This document shows, piece after piece, positions 53,948-62,609 of a stretch of DNA of 64,000 bases. The stretch spans positions 248,001 through 312,000 of the forward strand of contig CAWAHC010000016.1 in NCBI GenBank assembly GCA_963781765.1. Direction: 5' to 3'. This stretch comes from JAGWRI01 sp963781765 (GTDB taxonomy: Bacteria; Gemmatimonadota; Gemmatimonadetes; Gemmatimonadales; Gemmatimonadaceae). Both the position numbers and the translations under genes were made by a program. Each line of letters starts with the position of its first letter. Position 1 is the first letter of the stretch. The notes beneath the pieces were generated by a model. It saw nothing but the letters and a program-made list of their open reading frames with translations. It was not told where the DNA came from and made no database searches.

Positions 53948-55206
53948 GCGCCCGCCATGGTCGTCATCTTCCCCATGAAGAGCAGCGTCCCCGAGAGGCG
54001 CTCGCGAAGCACGAACAGATACGGCCGATCGACGCGCATGACGACGGCCGAGGGGATCGAAGTGACGCCCACACCGGTCACCGTGGCGGCGGCGGCCTCC
54101 GTGCCGTTCTCGTCAACGCGCACGAACGTCTTCTGCTTCACGAAGCTGACGTACAACGACTTTCCCGCCGACGACATCCCGGTGAAGTCCGCCCCGTTCG
54201 GGACGAAGGCGTCGCGCATTCCGAGCCCCTCGAGGTCGCCGTTCAGCGTCCGCGAGTAGGTCAGCATCAGCTTCGGGAGATAGAGATCCACCTGTTGGCC
54301 GCTCAGCTTCGAGGTGAGCCTCGCCCAGAAGGCGGGGGACAGCGAGTCGGCCAGCGCGCCCACGCTGCTTCCCGGCGCGGGCAGCAGCACCGTCATGGCG
54401 AATGCGGAATCCCCGTACGACAGCTCGACCGCCTGGTAGCTCCGATCGGACGTATAGAGCATCGTGCCCAGACGGTGCATCAACTGCACCGGCTGCGCGC
54501 TGCCGTCGGACGCGGTGAAGTTCGCACCGTGCGTTTCCGCGGGATCGAAGCGCGCGCGCCAGTTTCCGTTGAAGTAGATGGCGTTCACGAGGAACATCAC
54601 GTCATTGCCATCGATCGCGTCGAGGACCGACGGAATCTTCCCGTTGGTTTGCGTATTGACCCAGCCGTTGATCGCGGCCAGCGAGGCGCTCGGGTTGCTG
54701 AAATCGAGCGGCTGCACCTCGGCGTCGAAGTAGGTCTTCGTGGTGTCCAGAAAGCTCTGGTAGAAGGGGAACGTACGATCGTACCAGATCGAGTTGGCCA
54801 CCTGCATCGTCACGGCCGGATCGAGCGACGTGAGGAGGTTGATGAGCGAGCGGTAGCCGGCGTTGATGTCGTGCTGCGTCGCGCTTCCGAACGGCAACGC
54901 CGAGCGCATCTGGTCGTACGTCGCCCCGGCGGCGCCGTTGAGCGCCATGCCGAGCGACATCGACGCGCTGAGCGGCGAGAGGAAGACGTTGGCGCCGGGC
55001 TCCGCCACCGACACCGTATCGAACAGGGAGAACGAGAAGGCATTCGAGGCCTGCACGATGGACTGCTCGGCGGCGGTGAGCGGCCGGGGCAGCGTCGTGA
55101 GCGCGGGGGGCGGACCCGACGGCTCGGTGGGGGCGGCGGCGCATGCCGCGAGCGCGGCCAGCGCGACCAAGGCGAACAGCAATTTCGACGGTAGACGCAG
55201 GCGCAT
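53944..55206 (-). CDS. Lipoprotein serpin (serine protease inhibitor)
   Basis: Protein of 420 aa. A lipoprotein signal (LFALVALAALAAC) is followed by a full serpin fold: NVFLSPLSASMSLGMALNGA, ANSIWYDRTFPFYQSFLDT, INGWVNTQTNGKIPSVLD, LVNAIYFNGNWRARFDP. Near residue 365 the hinge E-N-G-T-E-A-A-A-A-T matches inhibitory serpins. Counting from P17 Glu puts P1 at Thr and P1' at Ser (GVT|SIPS). The distal end RPYLFVLRERLSGTLLFMGK is intact. It probably guards the envelope against elastase- or subtilisin-like proteases; the target is inference. Confidence 0.92.
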   Translation of the reverse strand: MRLRLPSKLLFALVALAALAACAAAPTEPSGPPPALTTLPRPLTAAEQSIVQASNAFSFSLFDTVSVAEPGANVFLSPLSASMSLGMALNGAAGATYDQMRSALPFGSATQHDINAGYRSLINLLTSLDPAVTMQVANSIWYDRTFPFYQSFLDTTKTYFDAEVQPLDFSNPSASLAAINGWVNTQTNGKIPSVLDAIDGNDVMFLVNAIYFNGNWRARFDPAETHGANFTASDGSAQPVQLMHRLGTMLYTSDRSYQAVELSYGDSAFAMTVLLPAPGSSVGALADSLSPAFWARLTSKLSGQQVDLYLPKLMLTYSRTLNGDLEGLGMRDAFVPNGADFTGMSSAGKSLYVSFVKQKTFVRVDENGTEAAAATVTGVGVTSIPSAVVMRVDRPYLFVLRERLSGTLLFMGKMTTMAGA

Positions 55207-55295
55207 CTGTGACCCCAGGCCAAGGCGTTGGCAACCGAACGCGGCACGACGTTCTCATTCGGCCCAACCGGCGAGGGGGGCAAACGGTCACCGGA

Positions 55296-55333
55296 GCGGC
55301 GCGAAGGGGATCGTCCATCCCGCTTCGCGCCGC
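55296..55333 (-). terminator. Hairpin terminator after the S10 peptidase gene
   Basis: Arms GCGGCGCGAAG / CTTCGCGCCGC, with an inner GGGAT / ATCCC pair and one bulged base, begin 12 nt after the peptidase stop. It insulates the peptidase from the downstream serpin gene. Confidence 0.6.
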
Positions 55334-55344
55334 CGCCGGTGCTT

Positions 55345-56886
55345 CTACCTGGCGTTGATGAACGCGTCCACGTCGTGGTGCAGCTTGTCGTGCTCCTTCT
55401 GATCGATGTAGACCATGTGCCCCGACGCGTAGTAGTCGAAGCTGACCTGCTGGCGCACCGACGGCTCGAGCTGCATGTGAGAGACCGTCTCCTCGATGCC
55501 GTTGAACGGCGTCGCCAGGTCGTAATAGCCGCACAGCACGAGCAACCGGAGCGAGCCCTCCTCGGTCATCGCCGAGCGCAGCGTCTCGGCCACGTTGGTG
55601 AGCGCCGACATGTCCCACGGCCGGACGTTGCCACTCACCGCGTAGAAGGCGTCGCTCGTCCAGCCCAGGTCGCGACGCACGTAGTCCATGAAGGTCGCCG
55701 TGAACGCCCCCTCGTAACTCGATTCGCTGGGGTCGTACTCGGCGCGCTCCGCCGCCGCATCGCGATTCATGCCCGTGAAGCGCGAATCCAACCGCCCCAC
55801 GATCAAACGCTTGTTGCGCATGAGCTGCGCGAACCAGCGCTGCGGGCTCACGCGCAGGTCGGCCTCCTCGATGTACGCCTTTGAGAGGCCGGTGAGGCGG
55901 GACATGTCGCTCGCCACCTTCTCCATCTCGGCGGCCGGCAGCTCGTCCCCCTTCTCCAGCGCCTGCGCGTACTCGCCGTGGGCGAAGGTGCGCGCCGTCT
56001 GCGCGATCTGATCCAGGGATTCGCTCTGCAGGTCCGGCGCCAGCAGGTGGTGGTACCAGGCCGAGGTAACGAAGGTGGGGAGGAAGAACTCCGTGCGGTC
56101 GTCCGCACCCCAGGGTGCGAACGCCATCGTGGACAGCAGCATTACGCCATTGAGATAGATCTGGTGGCGGTGCTGCAGCACGCCGGCCAGTTCCGCCGAG
56201 CGGGTGGTGCCGTAGCTCTCCCCGAGCAGAAACTTGGGCGAATCCCAGCGGCCGTTGCGGGTGATGTACTGATAGATGTAGTCGGAGAAGACGGTCGCGT
56301 CTTCCGTCACCCCATAGAACTGCGACGGGTTCTGCCCCGCGGCCGGCCGGCTGAATCCCGTCGACACGGCATCGATGAACACGAGATCCGTGGCGTCCAG
56401 GAACGAGTCCTGGTTGTCTCTGATGCGGTAGGGCGCCGGCGTGCCGTGTCCGTCGGAGGTGAGCACCACCTCCTTGGGCCCCATGCCCATGTGCGTGAAC
56501 AGCGACGCCGAGCCCGGACCGCCGTTGTACACGAACGTGACCGGCCGCTGGGCGATGTCCGAGACCCCGTCCTTGGTGTAGGCGACGAAGAAGAAGCTGG
56601 CCTTGGGCCGTCCGGCATCGTCCCGCACCACGTAGGTGCCAGTCGTGGCGGTATAGTCGATCTTCTGTCCACCGATCGTCGCCGAGTGGTGGGTGACCAC
56701 GACGCTGTCGATGGCGGGCATCTGCGGGAAGGCGCCGCCGCCCGACGCCTCGCCGCGCGCGGCGGTCATGGCGGGCGTTCCAGGATTTCCGCCGCGGCCG
56801 CGCTGCTGGGCGCCGGCAGTGGCGGGGAGGGTCCCCGCGAGAACGAGGGCGGCCATCGTGCCGATGGCGAGCGTAGTGGATTTCAT
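55345..56886 (-). CDS. Exported S10-family serine carboxypeptidase-like protein
   Basis: Peptidase of 513 aa. After a signal (LAIGTMAALVLAGTLPATAGA) and an Arg/Gly-rich linker (QQRGRGGNPG) comes the S10 fold. Features are RPVTFVYNGGPGSASLFTHM (oxyanion region), Ser near 223 in LLGESYGTTRS, Asp near 457 in LCGYYDLATPF and His near 490 in SGHMVYID. The triad is complete. It should release C-terminal amino acids in the periplasm or outside. ATG 56886 places the signal correctly; the longer frame upstream is not coding. Confidence 0.9.
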   Translation of the reverse strand: MKSTTLAIGTMAALVLAGTLPATAGAQQRGRGGNPGTPAMTAARGEASGGGAFPQMPAIDSVVVTHHSATIGGQKIDYTATTGTYVVRDDAGRPKASFFFVAYTKDGVSDIAQRPVTFVYNGGPGSASLFTHMGMGPKEVVLTSDGHGTPAPYRIRDNQDSFLDATDLVFIDAVSTGFSRPAAGQNPSQFYGVTEDATVFSDYIYQYITRNGRWDSPKFLLGESYGTTRSAELAGVLQHRHQIYLNGVMLLSTMAFAPWGADDRTEFFLPTFVTSAWYHHLLAPDLQSESLDQIAQTARTFAHGEYAQALEKGDELPAAEMEKVASDMSRLTGLSKAYIEEADLRVSPQRWFAQLMRNKRLIVGRLDSRFTGMNRDAAAERAEYDPSESSYEGAFTATFMDYVRRDLGWTSDAFYAVSGNVRPWDMSALTNVAETLRSAMTEEGSLRLLVLCGYYDLATPFNGIEETVSHMQLEPSVRQQVSFDYYASGHMVYIDQKEHDKLHHDVDAFINAR

Positions 56887-57099
56887 GGTCGGTCCCGATG
56901 AGGATGGAAGCAGTGCGCGGCTCCGTGTACGTTCCCGTCGGCGGGGCGTACGACGGCGGTTGGGGGAGGGGGGGACCCGGCCGCTGGCAACGGGGGCGAA
57001 CATGGCCGCGGGACCGTGCAGGGTCAATGCACGGGGTCGGCTCCGCGTGCGCGCCGGATTGGCGGCATTCCGCAAACTCCGGTATCGTGTTCCCTTCCC

Positions 57100-58794
57100 A
57101 TGCCGCGCCACGTGCCCGACTCCCCGATCGCGCGCCTCCACGCGCTGCGCGCCCGCTGGTCCGCCGGCGCGGAGAAAGTCGCGCTCATCGACGGCATGCT
57201 CCGCCGGCCGCCGCGTCGCATGCGCGAAGTCCTGCAGTTCCACGACGACCTGCAGTTCTTCCGCGCCTTCCCAGACTCCCGCGCCACCTTCGACGCCGCC
57301 GGGCGTGCGCTCGCCGCGCTGGACGACGTGGTCCGGCGCCTCGGGGCGCGCCGGCATCGCGCCGACGAGACCGGCCTCACGTACACCGACAACCACGACG
57401 CGTACTCCTTCGTCGCCGCGGAGTGGATCGAGGCGTCGTTCCCGGGGGAACTCGAGATCGACTGGCCCAACGTGGCGGACGAAACGACCATCGACCCGCT
57501 CCTGCGCCACGGGATCCAGCGCGCCGAGGAGGACGCGTTCGACAGCGGCCGACTGACCACGCGCGAGTGGATCCGGCTCCGGAAGGGGCGCCGGCCGGAA
57601 ACCGACCTGGCCTGTCTGCTGCGTCTGGCGCCGCGCCGCAGAGACGCACGGCGCCTGTTCGAGACGATGTACGACGCCGCCGCCGTCCCCTTGCGCTGGC
57701 GCCTCGACGGCTCGGCGGCGTCAGTGACGCGCCTGTCGCTGCCAATGCCGAATCCGGTCATCCGCCGGTTCATGCGTGGCGCGCCTCCGCACGCGGCGCG
57801 TTTCATCGCATCGCCCACGCGCGCCGTCCGTCTGCTCCCGCTCCCGGAGGCCTGGCGAATCATCGACGCCTCGCGTGCCGCGCTCGCGGCGCGCGGCCGC
57901 GAGGTGTTCGCCACGTTCAACCCGAATCCACACGAGGTCTATCTCGGCAATCTCGGTGAGGGCGCGTCGATCGCGGTGATCGGGCTGGAAGCCGCGCGGC
58001 GATTCAGCGTGGAAGCCAACTACGGCTATATGATGTTCTCCAACGGCGTGCCCATCGCGTACGGCGGGGTGACCGCGTTCAACCGGCAAGCCAACACAGG
58101 GCTCAACGTCTTCCCCGCCTTCCGGGGAAGTGAGGCCGCGTTCCTCTGGGCATCCGCGCTGCGGGTGTTCCGGTCGCTGTTCAGCGTGAAGCGCTTCGTC
58201 GTGAATCCGGTGCAGGTGGGCGAGAGCAACAAGGAGGCGCTCGCCAGCGGAGCCTTCTGGTTCTACTATCGACTTGGCTTCCGCCCCGCCAATCGGGACA
58301 CGCGGGCGATGGCGCGGCGGGAGTTCGCCCGGATGCGTGGGACCCACCGGCACAGCAATTCCGACACGCTGAAGCGGCTGGCGGTTAGCGATCTGCATCT
58401 CGATGTCGGGCGGGTGCGGGCGTCGGAGTTCTTCGACGAGGACTGGCTGGTGAACATCGGACGCGGCGCGTCGGCACTGCTGGCATCGGTGGATGTCGAC
58501 GATCCCGCCGCCGCCGCGCGCGCCGTCGCCGATGAACTCGCCCGCACGCTCGGCTGCGGGCGTCGTGACCGCTGGCCCACCGCGGAGCGGACGGCGTTCG
58601 TGCGGCTGGCGCCCGTGTGCGCGCAGATCCCCGATCTTGCGCGATGGCCCCTGGCGGCGCGACGCGGCCTCGTGGAGCTGATGCGCACCAAGGGGCACCT
58701 GCAGGAGCGGGACTTCGTGCGCGCCACGCAACGGCATCGGCGTTTCTTCGCGAGTATTCGGCGGGTGGCGGTGTCCAACCAGAACGCGCGTTAG
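57100..58794 (+). CDS. Large uncharacterised protein with a GNAT-like segment
   Basis: Protein of 564 aa without signal or TM. The N-terminal 270 aa are helical and charged (MREVLQFHDDLQFFRAFP, YTDNHDAYSFVAAEWIEA). Residues about 275-430 contain EANYGYMMFSNGVPIAYGGV, NVFPAFRGSEAAFLWASALR, NPVQVGESNKEALASGAFWF and YYRLGFRPA, which resemble the strands and acetyl-CoA loop of GNAT acetyltransferases. The C-terminal 130 aa are helical. I recognise no named family. ATG 57100 lacks an SD; GTG 57016 is an alternative. Divergent from the S10 gene. Confidence 0.7.
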   Translation: MPRHVPDSPIARLHALRARWSAGAEKVALIDGMLRRPPRRMREVLQFHDDLQFFRAFPDSRATFDAAGRALAALDDVVRRLGARRHRADETGLTYTDNHDAYSFVAAEWIEASFPGELEIDWPNVADETTIDPLLRHGIQRAEEDAFDSGRLTTREWIRLRKGRRPETDLACLLRLAPRRRDARRLFETMYDAAAVPLRWRLDGSAASVTRLSLPMPNPVIRRFMRGAPPHAARFIASPTRAVRLLPLPEAWRIIDASRAALAARGREVFATFNPNPHEVYLGNLGEGASIAVIGLEAARRFSVEANYGYMMFSNGVPIAYGGVTAFNRQANTGLNVFPAFRGSEAAFLWASALRVFRSLFSVKRFVVNPVQVGESNKEALASGAFWFYYRLGFRPANRDTRAMARREFARMRGTHRHSNSDTLKRLAVSDLHLDVGRVRASEFFDEDWLVNIGRGASALLASVDVDDPAAAARAVADELARTLGCGRRDRWPTAERTAFVRLAPVCAQIPDLARWPLAARRGLVELMRTKGHLQERDFVRATQRHRRFFASIRRVAVSNQNAR

Positions 58795-58808
58795 ACGCCC
58801 GCCGGGCG

Positions 58809-59351
58809 CTACGGCGTGCCGAATACGTCGCCCAGTCGGATCGCCAGCGGCTCCGCCGCACCCGGGGGCTGCCACGTAAGTGCGTCCTCGGCCACGACGT
58901 CGGGACGCCCCGGTCGCACGACGAGGATCGTACGGCGTTCCGGATCCACCATCCAGTACTCCCCGACCGCCTCTTCCATGTAGAACGCCCGCTTGTGCTC
59001 GTGGTCCCGGCGCCGGGTGGTGGGCGAGAGGATCTCGACGATGAGGATCGGCGTTGGCGCGACGTCCCATCCCCGATCGGTGTCGATGGGCCGGCTCACC
59101 ATGAGGTCCGGTTCGACCTCCGATCCGTGCCGCCGGAACACCGCGCGCGGGTGAAACACGTAGCCCAACCCGTGGGCGGCAACGTATGGATCGAGCAGCC
59201 GCGTGAGACGCGCGGCGATCGTTTCGTGAATCGGCGCGGGAGCCGGCGTCACGAACAGCTCCCCGTGAACGAGTTCGTACTTGTTGCCGTCGTCAGGAAG
59301 GCTATGCAGCCGATCCAACGTCCATTGCGTGGTGCTCTGGGCCATGGGCAT
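58809..59351 (-). CDS. Uma2-family endonuclease-like protein (DUF820)
   Basis: Protein of 180 aa of the Uma2/DUF820 family, which has a PD-(D/E)XK fold. KYELVHGELFVTPAPAPIHE opens the core. EVEPDLMVSR, TPILIVEILSPTTRRRD and KRAFYMEEAVGEYWMVDPE supply the D, ExK-like and conserved YW positions. Uma2 genes are multi-copy in many soil and cyanobacterial genomes and their role is unclear. It converges on the preceding plus-strand gene with a 14-nt gap. Confidence 0.9.
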   Translation of the reverse strand: MPMAQSTTQWTLDRLHSLPDDGNKYELVHGELFVTPAPAPIHETIAARLTRLLDPYVAAHGLGYVFHPRAVFRRHGSEVEPDLMVSRPIDTDRGWDVAPTPILIVEILSPTTRRRDHEHKRAFYMEEAVGEYWMVDPERRTILVVRPGRPDVVAEDALTWQPPGAAEPLAIRLGDVFGTP

Positions 59352-59616
59352 CGCTCACCCCTCCTCGTGATTCGGCGACGCGTACGCATGGCGCGAGGAT
59401 ACGGCATGCGACCGCCAGGTGCGGCACCGGCGGCTCCCCGGCATCATCCCGGGGCTGCAGAATCCGGCCGGCACCTTTGCCGAGGGTACGCTCGGCACGG
59501 GCGCCGAGTCAAGCGCCCAGGCCCGACCGCTTGCTGCCCTTGCTCAAACACGCCCTACCCGCCAAACTCACGTCGACCACCGCCGCCGGCGCGCCGTCGT
59601 ACATCGGGGAGAGAGT

Positions 59617-60531
59617 ATGTCGCTTCGGGACACCGCCAAGCACGTTGCTGAGTTCGGGCTCCGGGTTGCCGTTGCCCCGGTGTTCCGGCGCGCGTTTCGG
59701 CAGCGAGCGGTGATCTTCGCCTACCACGACGTGGTGCCGGATGGTTGGAGCGGCGCCGGCGATCGATCGCTGCACCTGCCGATCAGCGATTTTCGCGCGC
59801 AGCTCGACGTCCTCCAGGCCACGCACGACATCGTGCCGGTGCGGCAACTGCTCCATTCGGCATCGATAGACCACAAGCGCCCACGGGCGGCGATCACGTT
59901 CGACGACGCCTATCGTGGCGCAGTCACGCTCGGGCTTGCCGAGTTGGCGCGACGGCGCCTTCCGTCGACCGTGTTCGTGACGCCCGACTTCCTCGATGGT
60001 GGAGCGTTCTGGTGGGACGAGCTGGCTTCGCCGACGCACGGGCTGAATCCCGAGATACGGGCCGCAGCGCTCGACGCGTTTGGCGGCGATGACAAGGCCA
60101 TCCGGGCGTGGGCGGCCGGACAGCATGCCCCCCTCTGGGCTGCTGCCCCGGAAGCGCGGGGGGCGGCGATGGACGACCTGGAGGAGGCAACCAAGGGTGG
60201 GAAGGTGACACTTGGCGCCCATAGCTGGAGTCACCCGAATCTCGTAGAGGTGGATAACGATCGGCTGACTCAGGAGCTGACGAAGCCACTCGCCTGGTTG
60301 CGCGAGCGGTTCCCGAAATGCGCCGTACCCTTGCTCGCGTACCCGTACGGGCGCTTCGACGCCCGGGTGGTCCGCGGGGCGGCAGCGGCCGGCTACGAAG
60401 CCGCCTTCGCGATAGAGGGCGGATGGGTCCCGGCGCAGATCGAGAAGTCGTTCGCGATTCCCCGGGTGAACGTGCCCGCGGGGATCTCGGCGAATGGGTT
60501 CGCGCTGTGGGCGTCGGGCGTGTTGATGTGA
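59617..60531 (+). CDS. Polysaccharide deacetylase-family protein (CE4)
   Basis: NodB-type deacetylase of 304 aa, acting on N-acetylated glycans. VIFAYHDVVPD opens the fold, AAITFDDAYRG carries the catalytic Asp-Asp, LGAHSWSHPNLVEV is the His-x-x-x-His metal site, and LAYPYGRFDARVV is the third motif. No cleavable signal is evident (an amphipathic N terminus, HVAEFGLRVAVAPVFRRAF), so it is cytoplasmic or peripheral. GGGGAGAGAG precedes the ATG. The 265-nt gap upstream holds a CCCCGG/CCGGGG hairpin (59436-59454) in the divergent region with Uma2. Confidence 0.9.
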   Translation: MSLRDTAKHVAEFGLRVAVAPVFRRAFRQRAVIFAYHDVVPDGWSGAGDRSLHLPISDFRAQLDVLQATHDIVPVRQLLHSASIDHKRPRAAITFDDAYRGAVTLGLAELARRRLPSTVFVTPDFLDGGAFWWDELASPTHGLNPEIRAAALDAFGGDDKAIRAWAAGQHAPLWAAAPEARGAAMDDLEEATKGGKVTLGAHSWSHPNLVEVDNDRLTQELTKPLAWLRERFPKCAVPLLAYPYGRFDARVVRGAAAAGYEAAFAIEGGWVPAQIEKSFAIPRVNVPAGISANGFALWASGVLM

Positions 60532-60676
60532 GGCGACCCTAGGCGACCGGCGTACCGCGCGTCGCCGTAGTCCAGCGTTCAGGGAGGGGGACCAGGATGA
60601 TCCCCCGCCATGCGCGTCACCCGATCGCCTCCCGCGGGATGGCGTCTGACCTCCGACCCGCTCGCCAGTGCTGGTG

Positions 60677-60703
60677 TTGATATATCACGACGTGATATAT
60701 AAT
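60677..60703 (+). promoter_or_regulatory. Promoter of the MarR-ClC operon, probably giving a leaderless mRNA
   Basis: TTGATA (60677-60682) and a perfect TATAAT (60698-60703) are 15 nt apart. Transcription would start about 7 nt after the -10, that is at or beside the GTG start codon at 60709. There is no Shine-Dalgarno sequence. Confidence 0.6.
60680..60700. promoter_or_regulatory. Palindromic operator, probably for the MarR regulator
   Basis: A 21-bp perfect palindrome: ATATATCACG, a central A, then CGTGATATAT. It covers the spacer and overlaps the -35 and -10. Size, symmetry and position fit an autorepressing MarR dimer. Confidence 0.65.
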
Positions 60704-60708
60704 TCGGC

Positions 60709-61185
60709 GTGCCCATACGTCGTCCTGCACCGGTCGCGCCGGCCATTTACCGAGACCTCGCGCGGTTTCGATACCGACTTCGCATCTTCCTGCGCTTCAG
60801 CGAACGCGCCGCCCGTGCGCGTGGTATCACTCCGCTCCAGCACCAGCTCCTTCTCGGAATTGCCGGCTTCACGGGAGCGGGATGGGCCACCCTCTCGGAT
60901 CTGGCGGAGTACCTCCAACACCGGCACAATGCCGTGGTCGCCCTCGTGAAGCGCGCCGAGCGAGCCGGGTTGGTGTCCAAGCACCGTGACCCTCTTGATC
61001 GACGCGCCATCCGCGTGCGGCTCACCCCGCGGGGCCGCCGGATCCTCGCCTGGCTCTCACGCCGGCACCACGACGAACTCGCGCGATTCCGCGGCGACTT
61101 CGCCTTCGCTGCCGTTCCGCGGCCCGGGCTTCGGAACCAGACCCCAACGCGGAGCCAGACCCCAAAGAGGAAGCGCGCAACGTGA
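60709..61185 (+). CDS. MarR-family transcriptional regulator
   Basis: Winged-helix regulator of 158 aa. FLRFSERAARARGITPLQHQLLLGI is the first helix set, ATLSDLAEYLQHRHNAVVALVKRAERAGLV the recognition helices and DPLDRRAIRVRLTPRGRRIL the wing. The basic C terminus (TPKRKRAT) is unusual for MarR proteins. GTG start; the predicted mRNA begins at this codon. A palindrome directly upstream suggests autoregulation. The stop overlaps the ClC start, so it should control the channel gene. Confidence 0.9.
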   Translation: MPIRRPAPVAPAIYRDLARFRYRLRIFLRFSERAARARGITPLQHQLLLGIAGFTGAGWATLSDLAEYLQHRHNAVVALVKRAERAGLVSKHRDPLDRRAIRVRLTPRGRRILAWLSRRHHDELARFRGDFAFAAVPRPGLRNQTPTRSQTPKRKRAT

Positions 61186-62609
61186 TGATGCAGATCGGAC
61201 GTCGTATACTGGATTATCCGGTCATTCGACGATACAAGTCCCTCGTTCACGAAGATCTCGCGGCAACGTACTCTCGCGATCTGCATAAGTGGCTCGTCGT
61301 CGCTCCGGTCCTCGGCGTAACGACGGGGCTCCTCATCACGCTCATCGTCAAGATCATCCTCGATTGGATGTGGCCACCGCTATTGGCCTTCGACCTCGCG
61401 CATCCACTCGCGATGATTCCGATGCTGGTCATCGGCTTCGCAGTCGCGGGGTTGCTCATGCAGCACCTGACCCCCGACCCCGACGAGCACTCGACGGAAG
61501 AAATCGTTCGGGCGTACCACGAGCGGGGGGGTCGCGTGGCGATGCGCCCGTTCGTCCCCAAGCTCCTGGCCGCCATCGCGACCGTCGGACTCGGGGGGAG
61601 CGCGGCGTTGGAGGGGCCGAGTATCTATGGCGGCGGGGCTCTCGGATCGTGGCTCTGGACCAAGCTCCGGCGCGTCGGGTTTGACCGCCGGGATCGACGC
61701 ATCATGCTGATCAGCGGCGCAGCGGCTGGCATGTCCGCCGTGTTTCGCGCGCCGCTCACCGGTATCATCTTCGCGCTCGAAATGCCCTACAAGGACGACC
61801 TGGCGCACGAGGCACTCCTGCCGTCGTTGATCGCGTCCGTTGTGTCCTACGCAACCATGGCGGCCTTTCTCGGGTCGCGCTCGCTATTCGATTTCGCCGC
61901 GTCGGGCACGTACACCCGCCGCGATCTCCTCTGGTCCGCCCTGCTCGGCGCCGTGTGCGGACTCGTCGCGATGACCTTCGCGATCACCTTCCGGCGATTC
62001 CGGTCCTATTGCGTCCGATCTCCCGTGCGTCACTGGCTGAAGATGGCCGTCGGCGGGGCGCTCACCGGACTGTGCGGATTGCTCTTCATCGGCATGTTCC
62101 GGGGCGGGCTGGTGCCAATCGGGCCGAATTACGAAGCCGCAGGCCTGATTCTTCAATCGTCCCATTCTTCCGTTGAACTCGTCGCCTTCAGCGGGTTCAA
62201 GCTCGCCGCCACGCTCTTCTCGCTCGGCGTCGGTGGCGTGAGCGCGATGTTCGTACCGCTCTTCCTCACGGGCGGAGCCCTGGGCACGGCCTTTTCGCAG
62301 TCGATCGTGCACGGTGCCTCGCCGGACCTGTACGCGGCCGTCGGCATGGCCGCATTCATTGCCGCCGGCTACAAGGCGCCGCTCACCGCGGTCGTGTTCG
62401 TGGCAGAGGCAACCGGCGGACACGCCTTCATCATTCCCGCGCTCATCGGCGCCGCTGTTGCGTACGCGGTCTCCGGGGAGGCGTCGGTCTCGGGCGATCA
62501 ACGCTTGCATGAAGGAGCGCCGGTACTCGAACAGGATGGACAGTCGCCGCAATTGCACCCTATGACGTCCCAAACCGCTCCGACCTCACACACACCGGTG
62601 CATCCGTGA
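61182..62609 (+). CDS. ClC-family chloride channel or antiporter
   Basis: Integral membrane protein of 475 aa with the ClC fold. Motif 2, usually GREGP, reads AALEGPSIYGGGALGS and keeps the gating Glu. Motif 3 reads GGVSAMFVPLFLTGGALG. The first motif (usually GSGIP) is replaced near HSTEEIVRAYHERGG. LISGAAAGMSAVFRAPLTGIIFALE is the strongest family string. Start could be GTG 61182 or ATG 61185; AGAGGAAG is upstream. It is coupled to MarR on one side and to the short cyclodeaminase-like gene by GTGA on the other. Confidence 0.92.
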   Translation: MMMQIGRRILDYPVIRRYKSLVHEDLAATYSRDLHKWLVVAPVLGVTTGLLITLIVKIILDWMWPPLLAFDLAHPLAMIPMLVIGFAVAGLLMQHLTPDPDEHSTEEIVRAYHERGGRVAMRPFVPKLLAAIATVGLGGSAALEGPSIYGGGALGSWLWTKLRRVGFDRRDRRIMLISGAAAGMSAVFRAPLTGIIFALEMPYKDDLAHEALLPSLIASVVSYATMAAFLGSRSLFDFAASGTYTRRDLLWSALLGAVCGLVAMTFAITFRRFRSYCVRSPVRHWLKMAVGGALTGLCGLLFIGMFRGGLVPIGPNYEAAGLILQSSHSSVELVAFSGFKLAATLFSLGVGGVSAMFVPLFLTGGALGTAFSQSIVHGASPDLYAAVGMAAFIAAGYKAPLTAVVFVAEATGGHAFIIPALIGAAVAYAVSGEASVSGDQRLHEGAPVLEQDGQSPQLHPMTSQTAPTSHTPVHP

